From Myxococcales bacterium (GTDB lineage: Bacteria > Myxococcota_A > Polyangia > Polyangiales > Polyangiaceae), in NCBI GenBank assembly GCA_016712525.1, contig JADJQX010000006.1, positions 62,001-126,000 of the forward strand: 64,000 bases of DNA, read 5' to 3'. The notes below the pieces were generated by a model. It saw nothing but the letters and a program-made list of their open reading frames with translations. It was not told where the DNA came from and searched no databases. A program made the position numbers and the translations under genes. Positions 8,761 through 17,596 of this stretch are shown here, piece by piece (positions within the stretch are counted from its first letter, which is position 1; each line of letters starts with the position of its first letter).

Positions 8761-9248
8761 CCGCCCGTAGACCCTCGAGAGCGAGGCATGGTCCGTCGCC
8801 TCGTGTGCCGTCCGAGCGAAAGGCTCGCGTGATCGCGCGCCGGGCCGACGCGAGGTCTGCGCGGCGATCGGGGCAGGTTGGCGCGTGTCGTCCGATTGGG
8901 GACATCGACGGACCCTCCTCGGCCACGTAGCGTGAAAGGTCGGCGAGCTCTTCGCCGGAGAGGAGATCCCCGAACGCGCATGACACGGCCTCGTGCGACC
9001 CCCTGCGACGTGGCGGGACCGTCCCGGCAAGGAGCGGCTTGGCATGGCTATCCAGGCCCGCTCGAGGGAACTATGCTCGGCGCGCCATGGCGAGGGGATC
9101 GGAGCGAGGTCGAGGCCCAGGGTGGCCGCGTCTCCGGCCCATGCCCCGTCGTCCCGGCTCTTTGCCCTCAGACCTCGGAGCTTCGCATGACCTCGCCGTG
9201 CCCCCCGCCGTTCCCCGCCCTCCGCGTGCTCGCTCGAGGTGGCGCGCG
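8761..9248. other. 488-bp stretch without a supported gene
   Basis: I find no convincing coding region. A minus-strand frame around 8900-8986 reads FGDLLSGEELADLSRYVAEE, faintly like the end of a c-type cytochrome, but it continues into sequence antisense to the SOUL gene and has no heme motif. The promoter of the PEGA gene should lie in the last 200 bases. Confidence 0.5.
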
Positions 9249-10301
9249 ATGAGGGCCGCTTCTCCGCGCTTCGTCGCTCTCGTGGGGCTGCTCGTGCTCG
9301 GCACGTGGGGCGGTCACGCCGAGGCCCAAGGGCGAAAGGCTCCTCCCACGAAGAAGGGCGCACCTCCCGCCGCGGCCCCAGCCACGCTCCCCGCGCCCCC
9401 GGGCCCTCCCGTTTCGGCCATCCCGCCCCTCTCGGAGACCCTCAACGACGGCGCGCGCCGCGAGTACGAGGCCGCGAAGGCCCTCTACGCGATGAACGAC
9501 TCGAAGGGTGCATTCTACAAGTTCCAAGCCGCCTACGAGCTCTTCGCCGACCCGCGCCTCTTGTGGAACATGGCCACCTGCGCCAAGAACCTCCACCAGT
9601 ACGCCGACGCCCTCTTGCTCGTGCGCAAGTACCAGAAGCTCGGCGGTGGCCTCTTGACCGACGAGGACCGCGCCGAGGCCGCTGCCGTCGAGCGCGCCCT
9701 GTCCGCCCTCACGACGACGTTCGTCTTCCGTGGGCTCGTGCCCGGCGCCGAGGTCTCCCTCGACGACAAGCCCGTCGACCGCCCGCAAGAGCCCGTGGTC
9801 GCCGATCTCGGACCGCACCGGATCGCCGTGAAAAAGCCGGGGTTTCATCCCTTTCATGTCACCGTGACCGGGCGCCCCATGGCGGAGATCCCCATCGACG
9901 TGCAGCTCGCCCCGGAGCTCCATCAGGGCACCATCGTCGTCAACGCGCGCGCCGGAGACGCCATCTTCGTCGATGGAAAGAGCGTCGGGCTCGGCACCTA
10001 CCGCGGCACGGTCTCGTCCGGTGGTCACCAGGTGCGTGTCACCGCCAAGGGCATGCAGCCCTTCCAACAAGAGATCATCCTCCGGGACGACGAGACGCGC
10101 ACCGTCCCCGTCACGCTCGAGGCCGAGAAGTCGGGCGTCCCCGCGTGGATGTGGGTCGCAGGCAGTGTGCTCGTGGCCGCGAGCGCCGCGACGATCACGG
10201 CCGTCATCATCGGCGGCAGCGGCGGCACCGAGGTCGTCGACAAGTCGCGCGGGGTTCCCCCGGGGTCGATCCAGCCGGGCGTCGTCGTCACGAGCTTTTA
10301 G
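9249..10301 (+). CDS. PEGA-domain protein with TPR-like N-terminus
   Basis: The 350-residue exported protein has signal peptide MRAASPRFVALVGLLVLGTW. An Ala/Pro-rich linker leads to a helical segment (residues ~65-140: REYEAAKALYAMNDSKGAFY, RLLWNMATCAKNLHQYADAL) of the type that precedes PEGA domains in myxobacteria. Two PEGA-like beta units follow (GAEVSLDDKPV and GDAIFVDGKSVGLGTYRGTV). A hydrophobic segment (~300-320, VAGSVLVAASAATITAVIIG) is near the C-terminus. GAGGTGG lies upstream of the ATG. PEGA domains usually sit at or outside the membrane; the partner is unknown. The next gene starts 10 bases after the stop, implying one operon with the two duplicated lipoproteins. Confidence 0.78.
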   Translation: MRAASPRFVALVGLLVLGTWGGHAEAQGRKAPPTKKGAPPAAAPATLPAPPGPPVSAIPPLSETLNDGARREYEAAKALYAMNDSKGAFYKFQAAYELFADPRLLWNMATCAKNLHQYADALLLVRKYQKLGGGLLTDEDRAEAAAVERALSALTTTFVFRGLVPGAEVSLDDKPVDRPQEPVVADLGPHRIAVKKPGFHPFHVTVTGRPMAEIPIDVQLAPELHQGTIVVNARAGDAIFVDGKSVGLGTYRGTVSSGGHQVRVTAKGMQPFQQEIILRDDETRTVPVTLEAEKSGVPAWMWVAGSVLVAASAATITAVIIGGSGGTEVVDKSRGVPPGSIQPGVVVTSF

Positions 10302-10311
10302 GAGGTAGTCG

Positions 10312-12465
10312 ATGAAGGCACGTCGCATCGTCTCGTTCGCCGCGCTCGCGATGGCCCTCACGACAGGGGCGCTCGCGGTCTCGCAGGCCGCGTGTCGTAC
10401 GGCCGCCGTCGAAGAGGCACCCTCCGCCCTCTTCCTCGGAGTCTCGACCGACCTCGTGGTCGACGACGACTTCGACTCCATTGGCCTCTTCGTGTCGGTG
10501 CGCGGCGAAGTGAAGCTCGCGCGGGTCGAAGAGGTCCGTCCGAACGGCACCGTGGGGCTCCCGGGCACGCTCTCGATCACGCAGCCGGCCGATCCGTCGA
10601 CGCCGGTGCACATCCGCGTCGCGGGCTACAAAAAAGGGCAGGTCATCGCGATCCGTGACGCGATCAGCACCGTCCCGACCGGGCGCATCAGCCTGCTCCG
10701 GCTGCCGATCCAGTGGCTCTCGTCGGGCGCGCGTGTCTCCGGGACGCAGCGCAGCGACACGGGCGTCACCCCCACGAAAACGGGTGTCGAGCTCAAGGCC
10801 GAGCCCCTCGGGGCGGCCGCCAATTTTCCCGAGTTCGCGCGCTACTTCGAGAACCTCGTCGTGCCATGCGCGGCGGGGGAGACGCTGGTGAACGGCGCGT
10901 GCGTCTCCGTCGAGGTGCCCCAGGAGCAGCTCGTCGTCTCGACGGGCAACGAGCACGTGGCGCAGATCTTCGGCGGTGCCGTCGGGGTCGACGACAAAGG
11001 CCAGCCGCAAGGAGGCGCGTGTTTCCCGGTCGAAGACTGCTTCGGGGGCTCGCAGGAGATCGCCCTCGCCGACCTCGGGCCCGACTGCACCGTGCCCAAG
11101 GCCGCGGTCGACGTCGGCCAGGTCAACTTCGGTGTTCGCAGGAAGACCAAGGGCGACACCAAGTTCGTCGTCCCGCTCGATTACGCGGCCGATCCGAGCC
11201 GCGCGTCGTCCGTCGGGTGGTACGAGCGTGACGGGCGCTACCATCTGCCCAAGGCCATTTGCAGCGCCGACGCGGGCCGCCGAGGCGACATCGCCGGGGT
11301 CGTGGTCACGACGACGTGCAAGGCCAAACACATGGCCGTGCCCACATGTGGGGCGTGGTCGGTGGTCACCGAGAAGCAGCCCATGCCGCCCTCGGTCGGC
11401 CCGTACTTCTCGAGCGGCGACGCCGGCACGGACGCCCCTTCGGTCCTCGCCCGGTGGGCCGAGACCAAATTCTCGGCGGTGGCGATCGAGCGCCCGTCGG
11501 CCATCGCTGTCGGCTCGAAGCACCTCTGGGTCGTGGGCGACAAGGGAAAGGGTCTCGGTGTGCCCCTCGCGCCGACCGACACCACCGTCGACGTGTCGTA
11601 TCCCCCCGGAGTGGGCATCGACGCGGGGACATTTCCGACCACGAGTCGGTCGTCGGTCGCGGCGCGAGGCGACACCGTGGTCGTCGCCTATCCCGCAGAA
11701 GGCGCGAACGCGTCCGCTCCCATCGTGAGATTCGCCACTTTCACTCTCGGAGACGCGAACCTCAGCTTCTTCGCGAGCGCGCCCACGCCTCGCGCGACGG
11801 TCCTCTTCGGGTCGGACGACATACCCTTCATATTCTACTACGACACGAGCTCGGCGACCCTCCAGTACAAACGAATCGTCGGTGCCACCCCCGAGAGCGC
11901 CTATCTGAGCTCGATGGGGAGCGGGTCCACGCAGCCCCATTTCGGGGCAGCGCTCGACGCGACTGGCCGAATGTACTTTACGGCGGGGCTCAATCTCTAC
12001 CGCTCGGTGGCGTTCAGCCCTGGGCAGCTATCCACCGAAGCCACGTTTCTGGCCCCCGCGGGCCACAACCAAGACAACATGGCGCTCCCGCTCGGCGTCC
12101 TTCTTCAGGGCACGAACGTGTACTGGGAGAAGGAGGCAGACGATGGGACGTCGTCGATCTTGCGGGCGGACGTGACCCGACCCTCGAGCGTCGAGGTTTG
12201 GATCTCGGGCATTCCGCGCGTCTCGCAGCGGATCGACAACGTCGTGCCCGCCCTCGTGACCAACGGCTCCCACCTCATCTTCTCGAGCGGGTCCGTCATC
12301 TACGCGAAACGGTTCACGGATGGGCGAGGGGCTCTCGCGTCGGCGACGCCCGTCTCTCGTGGCCTCGAGGGCTCGGGCACGTTCGCCCTCGCCTATGCAG
12401 GAAACGAGCTCTTCGCCGCGTCGGCCGACGGCCAACTCTACCGCGGTCCGCTGGTGCTCCCATGA
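10312..12465 (+). CDS. Large lipoprotein, tandem paralogue A
   Basis: This 717-residue protein has signal MKARRIVSFAALAMALTTG ending at a Cys (SQAAC). Residues ~35-360 are Cys-containing and closely match the next gene (FLGVS-DLVVDDDFDS, SVRGEVKLARVEEV, RVAGYKKGQVIA). The C-terminal half (~385-717) has repeated AIAVGSKHLWVVGD- and NGSHLIFSSGSVIYA-type blades that look like a beta-propeller. I do not recognise a named family. GGAGGT precedes the start. Surface attachment and a binding role are inference. It is co-directional, 10 bases after the PEGA gene. Confidence 0.7.
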   Translation: MKARRIVSFAALAMALTTGALAVSQAACRTAAVEEAPSALFLGVSTDLVVDDDFDSIGLFVSVRGEVKLARVEEVRPNGTVGLPGTLSITQPADPSTPVHIRVAGYKKGQVIAIRDAISTVPTGRISLLRLPIQWLSSGARVSGTQRSDTGVTPTKTGVELKAEPLGAAANFPEFARYFENLVVPCAAGETLVNGACVSVEVPQEQLVVSTGNEHVAQIFGGAVGVDDKGQPQGGACFPVEDCFGGSQEIALADLGPDCTVPKAAVDVGQVNFGVRRKTKGDTKFVVPLDYAADPSRASSVGWYERDGRYHLPKAICSADAGRRGDIAGVVVTTTCKAKHMAVPTCGAWSVVTEKQPMPPSVGPYFSSGDAGTDAPSVLARWAETKFSAVAIERPSAIAVGSKHLWVVGDKGKGLGVPLAPTDTTVDVSYPPGVGIDAGTFPTTSRSSVAARGDTVVVAYPAEGANASAPIVRFATFTLGDANLSFFASAPTPRATVLFGSDDIPFIFYYDTSSATLQYKRIVGATPESAYLSSMGSGSTQPHFGAALDATGRMYFTAGLNLYRSVAFSPGQLSTEATFLAPAGHNQDNMALPLGVLLQGTNVYWEKEADDGTSSILRADVTRPSSVEVWISGIPRVSQRIDNVVPALVTNGSHLIFSSGSVIYAKRFTDGRGALASATPVSRGLEGSGTFALAYAGNELFAASADGQLYRGPLVLP

Positions 12466-12482
12466 TGCCAAAAGGAGGAACG

Positions 12483-14633
12483 ATGTCCCTGTTTCGTACC
12501 AAGAAGGCCATCGTCGGCGCCGGTCTCTTCGTCTGCGCGGGGGTCGTCTCGGGCCTCGTCGCGTGCCGTGGCACCACCGCTACCGCCGAGCCGTCGGCGC
12601 TCTTTCTGGGTGTATCGTCCGACTTGGTCGTCGACGACGACTTCGACTCGGTGGGCCTGTTCGTCTCGGTGCGCGGCGAGGTGAAGCTCGCGCGGGTCGA
12701 AGAGGTGAAGCCCACGGGCTCGGTGGCCCTCCCGGGCACGCTATCGATCACGCAGCCCTCCGACGCGGCGACGCCGGTGCACATCCGCGTCGCGGGCTAC
12801 AAAAAAGGGCAGGTCATCGCGGTGCGTGACGCCGTCACCACCGTGCCGACGGGGCGCATCAGCCTCTTGAGGTTGCCGGTCCAGTGGCTCTCGTCGGGCT
12901 CCAAGATCTCCGGCAAGCAGCGGAGCGACACCGGCGCGACGCCCGCGGGCGCCGGGGTGACCCTCAAGGCCGACCCGATCGGCGCTGCGTCGAACTTCCC
13001 TGAATTTGCCCCCTATTTCGAGGGCCTCGTCGTGCCCTGCGCCGCCGGAGAGACCTTGGTCGACGGCACGTGCGCGCCCATCGACGTCTCGGGCCTCCTC
13101 ATCCCCTCGACGAACAACGAGCACGCCGCGCAGCTCTTCGGCGGCGCGGTCGGGATCGACGACAAGGGCGCGCCCCAAGGCGGCTCGTGTTTCCCCGTCG
13201 AGGAGTGTTTCACGGAGTCGGAGGAGGTCTCCCTCGAGAGCCTGGGCGCCGACTGCGCATTGCCCATTTCGTCCGTGCCCACGTCGCAAATCAATTTTGC
13301 CATTCAGCGGAAGACGAGGGGGGAGATGAAGTTCGTCGTCCCGCTCGACTACGTCGAGACGCCGGGCAAACACACGAGCGGCGGTTTCTACGAGAAAGAA
13401 GGCAAATACCACCTCCCCAAGGCCATCTGCGAACGCGCCCTCGGCCGCCGCGACGACATCGCCGCGCTGCGCGTCTCGACGACGTGCAAATCGAAGACCG
13501 CCGCCACGCCCACGTGCGGCCCTTGGTCGGCGGTGAACACGAAACAACAGGCCGCGCCTTCGGCCGGCAAGTACTTCACGGCAGACGCCGGGACGGACGC
13601 AGGCGACGCCGGGGACGCGGGACGACCGCTCTGGCGTGCAGACGTATTCACCACGGTTACGGACATTCAGGGCCTCTCGGGCTTGGCCGTCTCCGACTCG
13701 CGCGTGTGGGTGGCCGGGGGCCGCAAGTCCATGGGCCTGCGGATCGGTGACCCTGCCGATCGTGTCTTCCTTCCTCAATTGCTCGGAGACGCGGCTGCGA
13801 TGAGCAATTACCCAACGGGCGTCGTGGCAGGAGGTGATGTAGCGGCCGTCATGTTCCCGTTCGGCTCGGGCAACGTCGAGCTCGTTCGTCAACACGCCGC
13901 TCAGGTATGGCGCACCGAGCCCTCGGCCGACAGCGTCGCTGCAGCTGCCACGACGAAAGACGACGTGGTCATCGCGTTCACGTCTGGCACGATGGGAACC
14001 TTCATCAAGGTGTACTCTGGTGAACAGCTCGATGGCGATCTACGTGGCTTGAGAGATGGCTCGGACCAAAGCCTCCCGTCGCCACCCGTCGCGCTCTCGT
14101 TCCTTCCGGGCGCTCGTGATGGGTACTTGACGGCAGGGGTAGGCATCTATTCGGTGAGCGCCCCCGAGTTCATCGGTGGTGTCACTAGCGGCACGGTCCG
14201 GACTGCGCTCTTCGGCGGACTCCCAAGTAGCATCTCGAGTGACGTGACCGGTGCCCTGGGCGTGCTGGCTACGTCGGATACCGTCATCTGGGAGGTGAAG
14301 CGGTCCATCGCTGGCGGCGGCGAAGCGTACGCCCTGGTCCGCACGTCTCGTTCCGGATCCCTTCAGTCCACGGTTTGGGTGTCCGGGCTCAAGGCTAACG
14401 GGTTCGATGTGCATGATGTACCCCCCATCGTCGGTGACGGTACCTACGTCTTCTTTACCGACGGCAAGGCCATCTACGCACGCAGCACGAGCGATACCTC
14501 GAGTGTCGACCTTGGCGCCCTGGCCCCCCTTCATGTGGTGCAAAGTGGCAGCGTTCGCGGGCTCGCGTACCGAGGGGGCCGTCTCTACGCGCTCACGAGT
14601 GGAGGACAGATTCTCGCCGGGCCCGTGCAGTAG
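12483..14633 (+). CDS. Large lipoprotein, tandem paralogue B
   Basis: The 716-residue protein is a paralogue of the gene directly upstream. The signal peptide FRTKKAIVGAGLFVCAG is followed by VACRG, a Cys suitable for lipidation. The first half is highly similar to paralogue A at both protein and DNA level; the second half keeps the blade-like architecture (LSGLAVSDSRVWVAGGRKSM, GDGTYVFFTDGKAIYA) but has diverged strongly and is less GC-biased. The start is the ATG at 12483, eight bases or so after a strong AAAGGAGGAA; an in-frame ATG at 12465 overlaps the previous stop. Its TAG abuts the TAG of the convergent glpD gene (TAGCTA, 14631-14636). Confidence 0.7.
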   Translation: MSLFRTKKAIVGAGLFVCAGVVSGLVACRGTTATAEPSALFLGVSSDLVVDDDFDSVGLFVSVRGEVKLARVEEVKPTGSVALPGTLSITQPSDAATPVHIRVAGYKKGQVIAVRDAVTTVPTGRISLLRLPVQWLSSGSKISGKQRSDTGATPAGAGVTLKADPIGAASNFPEFAPYFEGLVVPCAAGETLVDGTCAPIDVSGLLIPSTNNEHAAQLFGGAVGIDDKGAPQGGSCFPVEECFTESEEVSLESLGADCALPISSVPTSQINFAIQRKTRGEMKFVVPLDYVETPGKHTSGGFYEKEGKYHLPKAICERALGRRDDIAALRVSTTCKSKTAATPTCGPWSAVNTKQQAAPSAGKYFTADAGTDAGDAGDAGRPLWRADVFTTVTDIQGLSGLAVSDSRVWVAGGRKSMGLRIGDPADRVFLPQLLGDAAAMSNYPTGVVAGGDVAAVMFPFGSGNVELVRQHAAQVWRTEPSADSVAAAATTKDDVVIAFTSGTMGTFIKVYSGEQLDGDLRGLRDGSDQSLPSPPVALSFLPGARDGYLTAGVGIYSVSAPEFIGGVTSGTVRTALFGGLPSSISSDVTGALGVLATSDTVIWEVKRSIAGGGEAYALVRTSRSGSLQSTVWVSGLKANGFDVHDVPPIVGDGTYVFFTDGKAIYARSTSDTSSVDLGALAPLHVVQSGSVRGLAYRGGRLYALTSGGQILAGPVQ

Positions 14634-16289
14634 CTACGACGCGGCCTCTTCGGACGCCGCGTCCTCGCTGCCCGCGTTCGGCCCGTGCGTGGCGAAGTAC
14701 TCCGTGTATTTTGCATCGGCCTCTTCGCCGAACAAGATGCGACAAGCCTCTTTGAGGCCCTCGGCCGCCAGGAGATCCTCGTGTTTCACGACGAGGGACA
14801 TCTTGGAGCGGCGGCGCAAGAAGTCCTCGAGCTTGTGGATCATCTCGCGCCGCGCGGCGTGCTCGATCTCGCACCGGAGGTACTCGGAGCTCTCGATGAG
14901 CAGCTCGGCCATCTTCGGGTCGCGCCGGATCTCCTCCAGCATGGGGAACGCCGCGGCCGCGTACCTGCGCCAGAGGCGCGACGAGAGCTTCTCGCTCGAG
15001 GTCTTGGGCGTGAGGCCGTCGAGGTCCATGAGCTTCGCCTGGTGGAAAAACTCTTCGCGGACCTCTTCGCTCGGCTCGCCGTACCACACGCGATCGGGGT
15101 AGGGCACGGGCACCCCGAGGCTCGCGCAGACGTGCGCGATCTCCTCGCCCACGTTGAGGCAATCGGTGAGCTTGCCGCCGTAAATCGAGATGTGCTTCTT
15201 CGCCGTGTCCACGTCGATCGCGTGTTTGCGCGAGAGCTGGAGCCAGTCCTTCGTGTCGCCGCCTTTGTTCTCGACCACGAGCGGGCGCACGCCGCAGCGC
15301 TCGGCGATCACGTCGGCCTCGGTGAGGGGCTTGTCGAGCACGAGGCGTTTGTTGATGTTCGAGAGCACGAACGCGCGATCTTCGGCCGTCACGTGGCTCT
15401 CGGGCGAGGGCATGCGGGTGTCGGTCGTGCCGATGCAGGTGCGCGGCCCCATGGGGATCACGAAGAAGAGGCGCCCGTCGTCCGCGAAGAACGTGAGCAC
15501 CCGGCGGTGCTTCGTGAGCTTCGGCACGATCAGGTGAATCCCCTTGGAGAACACGTGTTTATGGGCCGTCGTGATGCCGCTCTTTTCGTTCTCGGCGTCG
15601 ACGAAGGGCCCACACGCGTTCAGCAAGATGCGTGAGCGCACCGTGTGCGTCTCGCCCGTGGCGTGGTCGACGACACGGGTCTCCCAGGTGTCACCCACGC
15701 GCGTGGACCCGAGCGACTCGGCGTAGTTCACCGCCGCGCACCCGTGGTCGATCGCGTACCTCACGAAGTTCCACACGAAGCGCGCGTCGTTGTCGTGGAG
15801 GTACGCGTCCGAGTACTCGAAGCCGCCGTCGACGCCGTCGAGCCGCACGATGGGCTCCTCGGCCGCCATGTCGCGCGTCGAGAGGAGGCGCGGCGTCTTC
15901 GTGAAGAACCGCCCGAGGAGCCAATAGAGCCAGGTGCCGAGCACGAGCTTCCACAGGCCGTGGCGGAACCCCTTCGTGTGGGCCGTGAAGAAGCGGATCT
16001 CCTGCACCGTGGACGGGTAGGCGCGGAGGAGCTGGTTGCGCGACCCGCACAGCTTCGTCACGAGACCCATCTCGAAGGTCTCCATGTACTTGATGCCGCC
16101 CCACGCCAGGTTCGACGACTGCTGGCTCGTGAAGCCCGCGAAATCGCCCCGATCGACGAGGGCCACCTTGAGCCCTCGCGCGGAGAGGCAGGCCGCCGCT
16201 ACGGCGCCGTTGATGCCGCCGCCGGTCACGAGCACGTCGAACGTCCCGCGGCCGAGGCGCTCGACGCTGCTCTTTCGTAGGGAAGACAT
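14634..16289 (-). CDS. glpD: FAD-dependent glycerol-3-phosphate dehydrogenase
   Basis: The 551-residue protein oxidises glycerol-3-phosphate to dihydroxyacetone phosphate, passing electrons to the quinone pool at the inner membrane. The N-terminal FAD fold shows VTGGGINGAVAAACLSARG with the acidic end VALVDRGDF. SQQSSNLAWGGIKYMETFE is the family signature, and the middle has RILLNACGPFVD and FVIPMGPRTCIGTTDT. A C-terminal DAO_C-like domain carries the WRRYAAAAFPML and HAARREM segments. The start at 16289 (MSSLRKSSVERLG) is chosen because upstream in-frame ATG (16337) and GTG (16352) add non-conserved residues. No glpF or glpK lies nearby. It is divergent from the hybrid kinase at 16412. Confidence 0.92.
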   Translation of the reverse strand: MSSLRKSSVERLGRGTFDVLVTGGGINGAVAAACLSARGLKVALVDRGDFAGFTSQQSSNLAWGGIKYMETFEMGLVTKLCGSRNQLLRAYPSTVQEIRFFTAHTKGFRHGLWKLVLGTWLYWLLGRFFTKTPRLLSTRDMAAEEPIVRLDGVDGGFEYSDAYLHDNDARFVWNFVRYAIDHGCAAVNYAESLGSTRVGDTWETRVVDHATGETHTVRSRILLNACGPFVDAENEKSGITTAHKHVFSKGIHLIVPKLTKHRRVLTFFADDGRLFFVIPMGPRTCIGTTDTRMPSPESHVTAEDRAFVLSNINKRLVLDKPLTEADVIAERCGVRPLVVENKGGDTKDWLQLSRKHAIDVDTAKKHISIYGGKLTDCLNVGEEIAHVCASLGVPVPYPDRVWYGEPSEEVREEFFHQAKLMDLDGLTPKTSSEKLSSRLWRRYAAAAFPMLEEIRRDPKMAELLIESSEYLRCEIEHAARREMIHKLEDFLRRRSKMSLVVKHEDLLAAEGLKEACRILFGEEADAKYTEYFATHGPNAGSEDAASEEAAS

Positions 16290-16411
16290 GGACTTTTCGG
16301 GGAGATAGCGGCCCACACGCCCGGTGCCAAGGGGCATCGACGTTTCCGCCACTCGGATACACGCTTGCCTTTCCGTCGCGTCGCGGCTTTGGTACCCCTC
16401 GGGGGGATTTC

Positions 16412-17578
16412 ATGGGACCTGAAGCAACCAAATCGGCGCTGGCGCCCGCGCAGGTGTGCGTGCTCGTCGTCGACGACAACGAGGCGAACCGCGCGCTCGC
16501 CCAGCAAACGCTGGAGGACGAGGGCTACACCGTGCGCCTCGCGAACGACGGCGCCTCGGGCCTCGCCGCGTTCGCCGACGGTCCACCTCCCGATTGTGTG
16601 CTGCTCGACGTACGCATGCCCGGCCTCGACGGTTTCACCGTGTGCGAGCGGCTGCGGCGCCTCCCCGAGGGGGCCGAGGTGCCCATCATTTTCCTCACGG
16701 CGCTCCGCGACGTCGACACGTTCGACCGCGCGCTCGCCTCCGGCGGGGACGACTTCCTCACGAAGCCCGTGCGCCCGACCGAGCTCGTCGTGCGCGTGCA
16801 GACCGCCCTCGAGCTCCGCCGCACGCGGTCCGAGCTCCGCGAGCACTACGAGCTCTTGCGGGGCCAGCGCGATCGCCTCATGCGCGTTCAGCTCATGAAA
16901 GAGCGCCTCATGGCGTTCGTCGTGCACGACCTCAAGAACCCGGTCAACGCGATGGACCTCCACGCGCAGCTCGTCTTGCGGGACAAAACGCTCTCCGCCG
17001 AGAGCCGCCATTCGGTCTCGCAGATCCGCAGCGAGGCCCGGAACCTGAACCGCCTCATTTTGAACCTGCTCGACATCGCCAAGGCCGACGAGGGCAAGCT
17101 CGAGGCGAAGCGCGCCCCGGTCGATCTCGCGGCGCTCGTCACCGACGTGCTGTCCGAGCTCGAGCCCGTGGCCGCCACCAAAGGCGTGTCCCTGGTCTCC
17201 GACCTGTCGGTCCGCGCGCTCGAGGGAGACGCGGATCTCTTGCGCCGAACGCTCGCGAACCTCGTCGAGAACGGCGTGCGCCACACCCCCAAGGGCGGCT
17301 CCATCACCGTGACCTCGAACGAGGCCGACGGACTCGTGTGTGTGCGTGTGCGCGACACCGGCCCCGGCGTGCCCCAAGCCATGTGGGACAAGGTGTTCGA
17401 CCCCTTCGTCCAGCTCGAAAACGACCCCCAAACGGGCCGTACTTCGCGTGGGGGCAGGGGGCTCGGGCTCGCGTTCTGCCGGCTCGCGGTCGAGGCGCAC
17501 GGCGGCACCATCGCCGTCGAAGATGGCGCACCAGGTGCCGTTTTTCGTTTGTGCCTCCCGGCGCATTTGCCAAGGTAA
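16412..17578 (+). CDS. Hybrid sensor kinase: receiver domain followed by histidine kinase
   Basis: This 388-residue cytosolic protein has no membrane segment. A receiver domain occupies residues ~12-130 (VLVVDDNEANRAL, phospho-acceptor Asp66 in LLDVRMPG, FLTALRD, Lys of DFLTKPV). A coiled linker leads to a HisKA domain (His172 in VVHDLKNPVNAM) and an HATPase domain (NLVENGVRHTPKGGS, DTGPGVP, GGRGLGLAFC). REC-first kinases usually respond to an upstream kinase. GGGGGGA sits just before the ATG. A second hybrid kinase starts 18 bases after its stop, so the two probably act in one phosphorelay; this pairing is inference. Confidence 0.9.
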   Translation: MGPEATKSALAPAQVCVLVVDDNEANRALAQQTLEDEGYTVRLANDGASGLAAFADGPPPDCVLLDVRMPGLDGFTVCERLRRLPEGAEVPIIFLTALRDVDTFDRALASGGDDFLTKPVRPTELVVRVQTALELRRTRSELREHYELLRGQRDRLMRVQLMKERLMAFVVHDLKNPVNAMDLHAQLVLRDKTLSAESRHSVSQIRSEARNLNRLILNLLDIAKADEGKLEAKRAPVDLAALVTDVLSELEPVAATKGVSLVSDLSVRALEGDADLLRRTLANLVENGVRHTPKGGSITVTSNEADGLVCVRVRDTGPGVPQAMWDKVFDPFVQLENDPQTGRTSRGGRGLGLAFCRLAVEAHGGTIAVEDGAPGAVFRLCLPAHLPR

Positions 17579-17596
17579 GGGCGCCCGAGCCTCCGC

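Noticed and set aside
8657..8986. Minus-strand frame with LSGEELADLSRYVAEE
   Set aside because: No heme motif, runs antisense to the SOUL gene, no ribosome site; may be a decayed remnant but not supportable.
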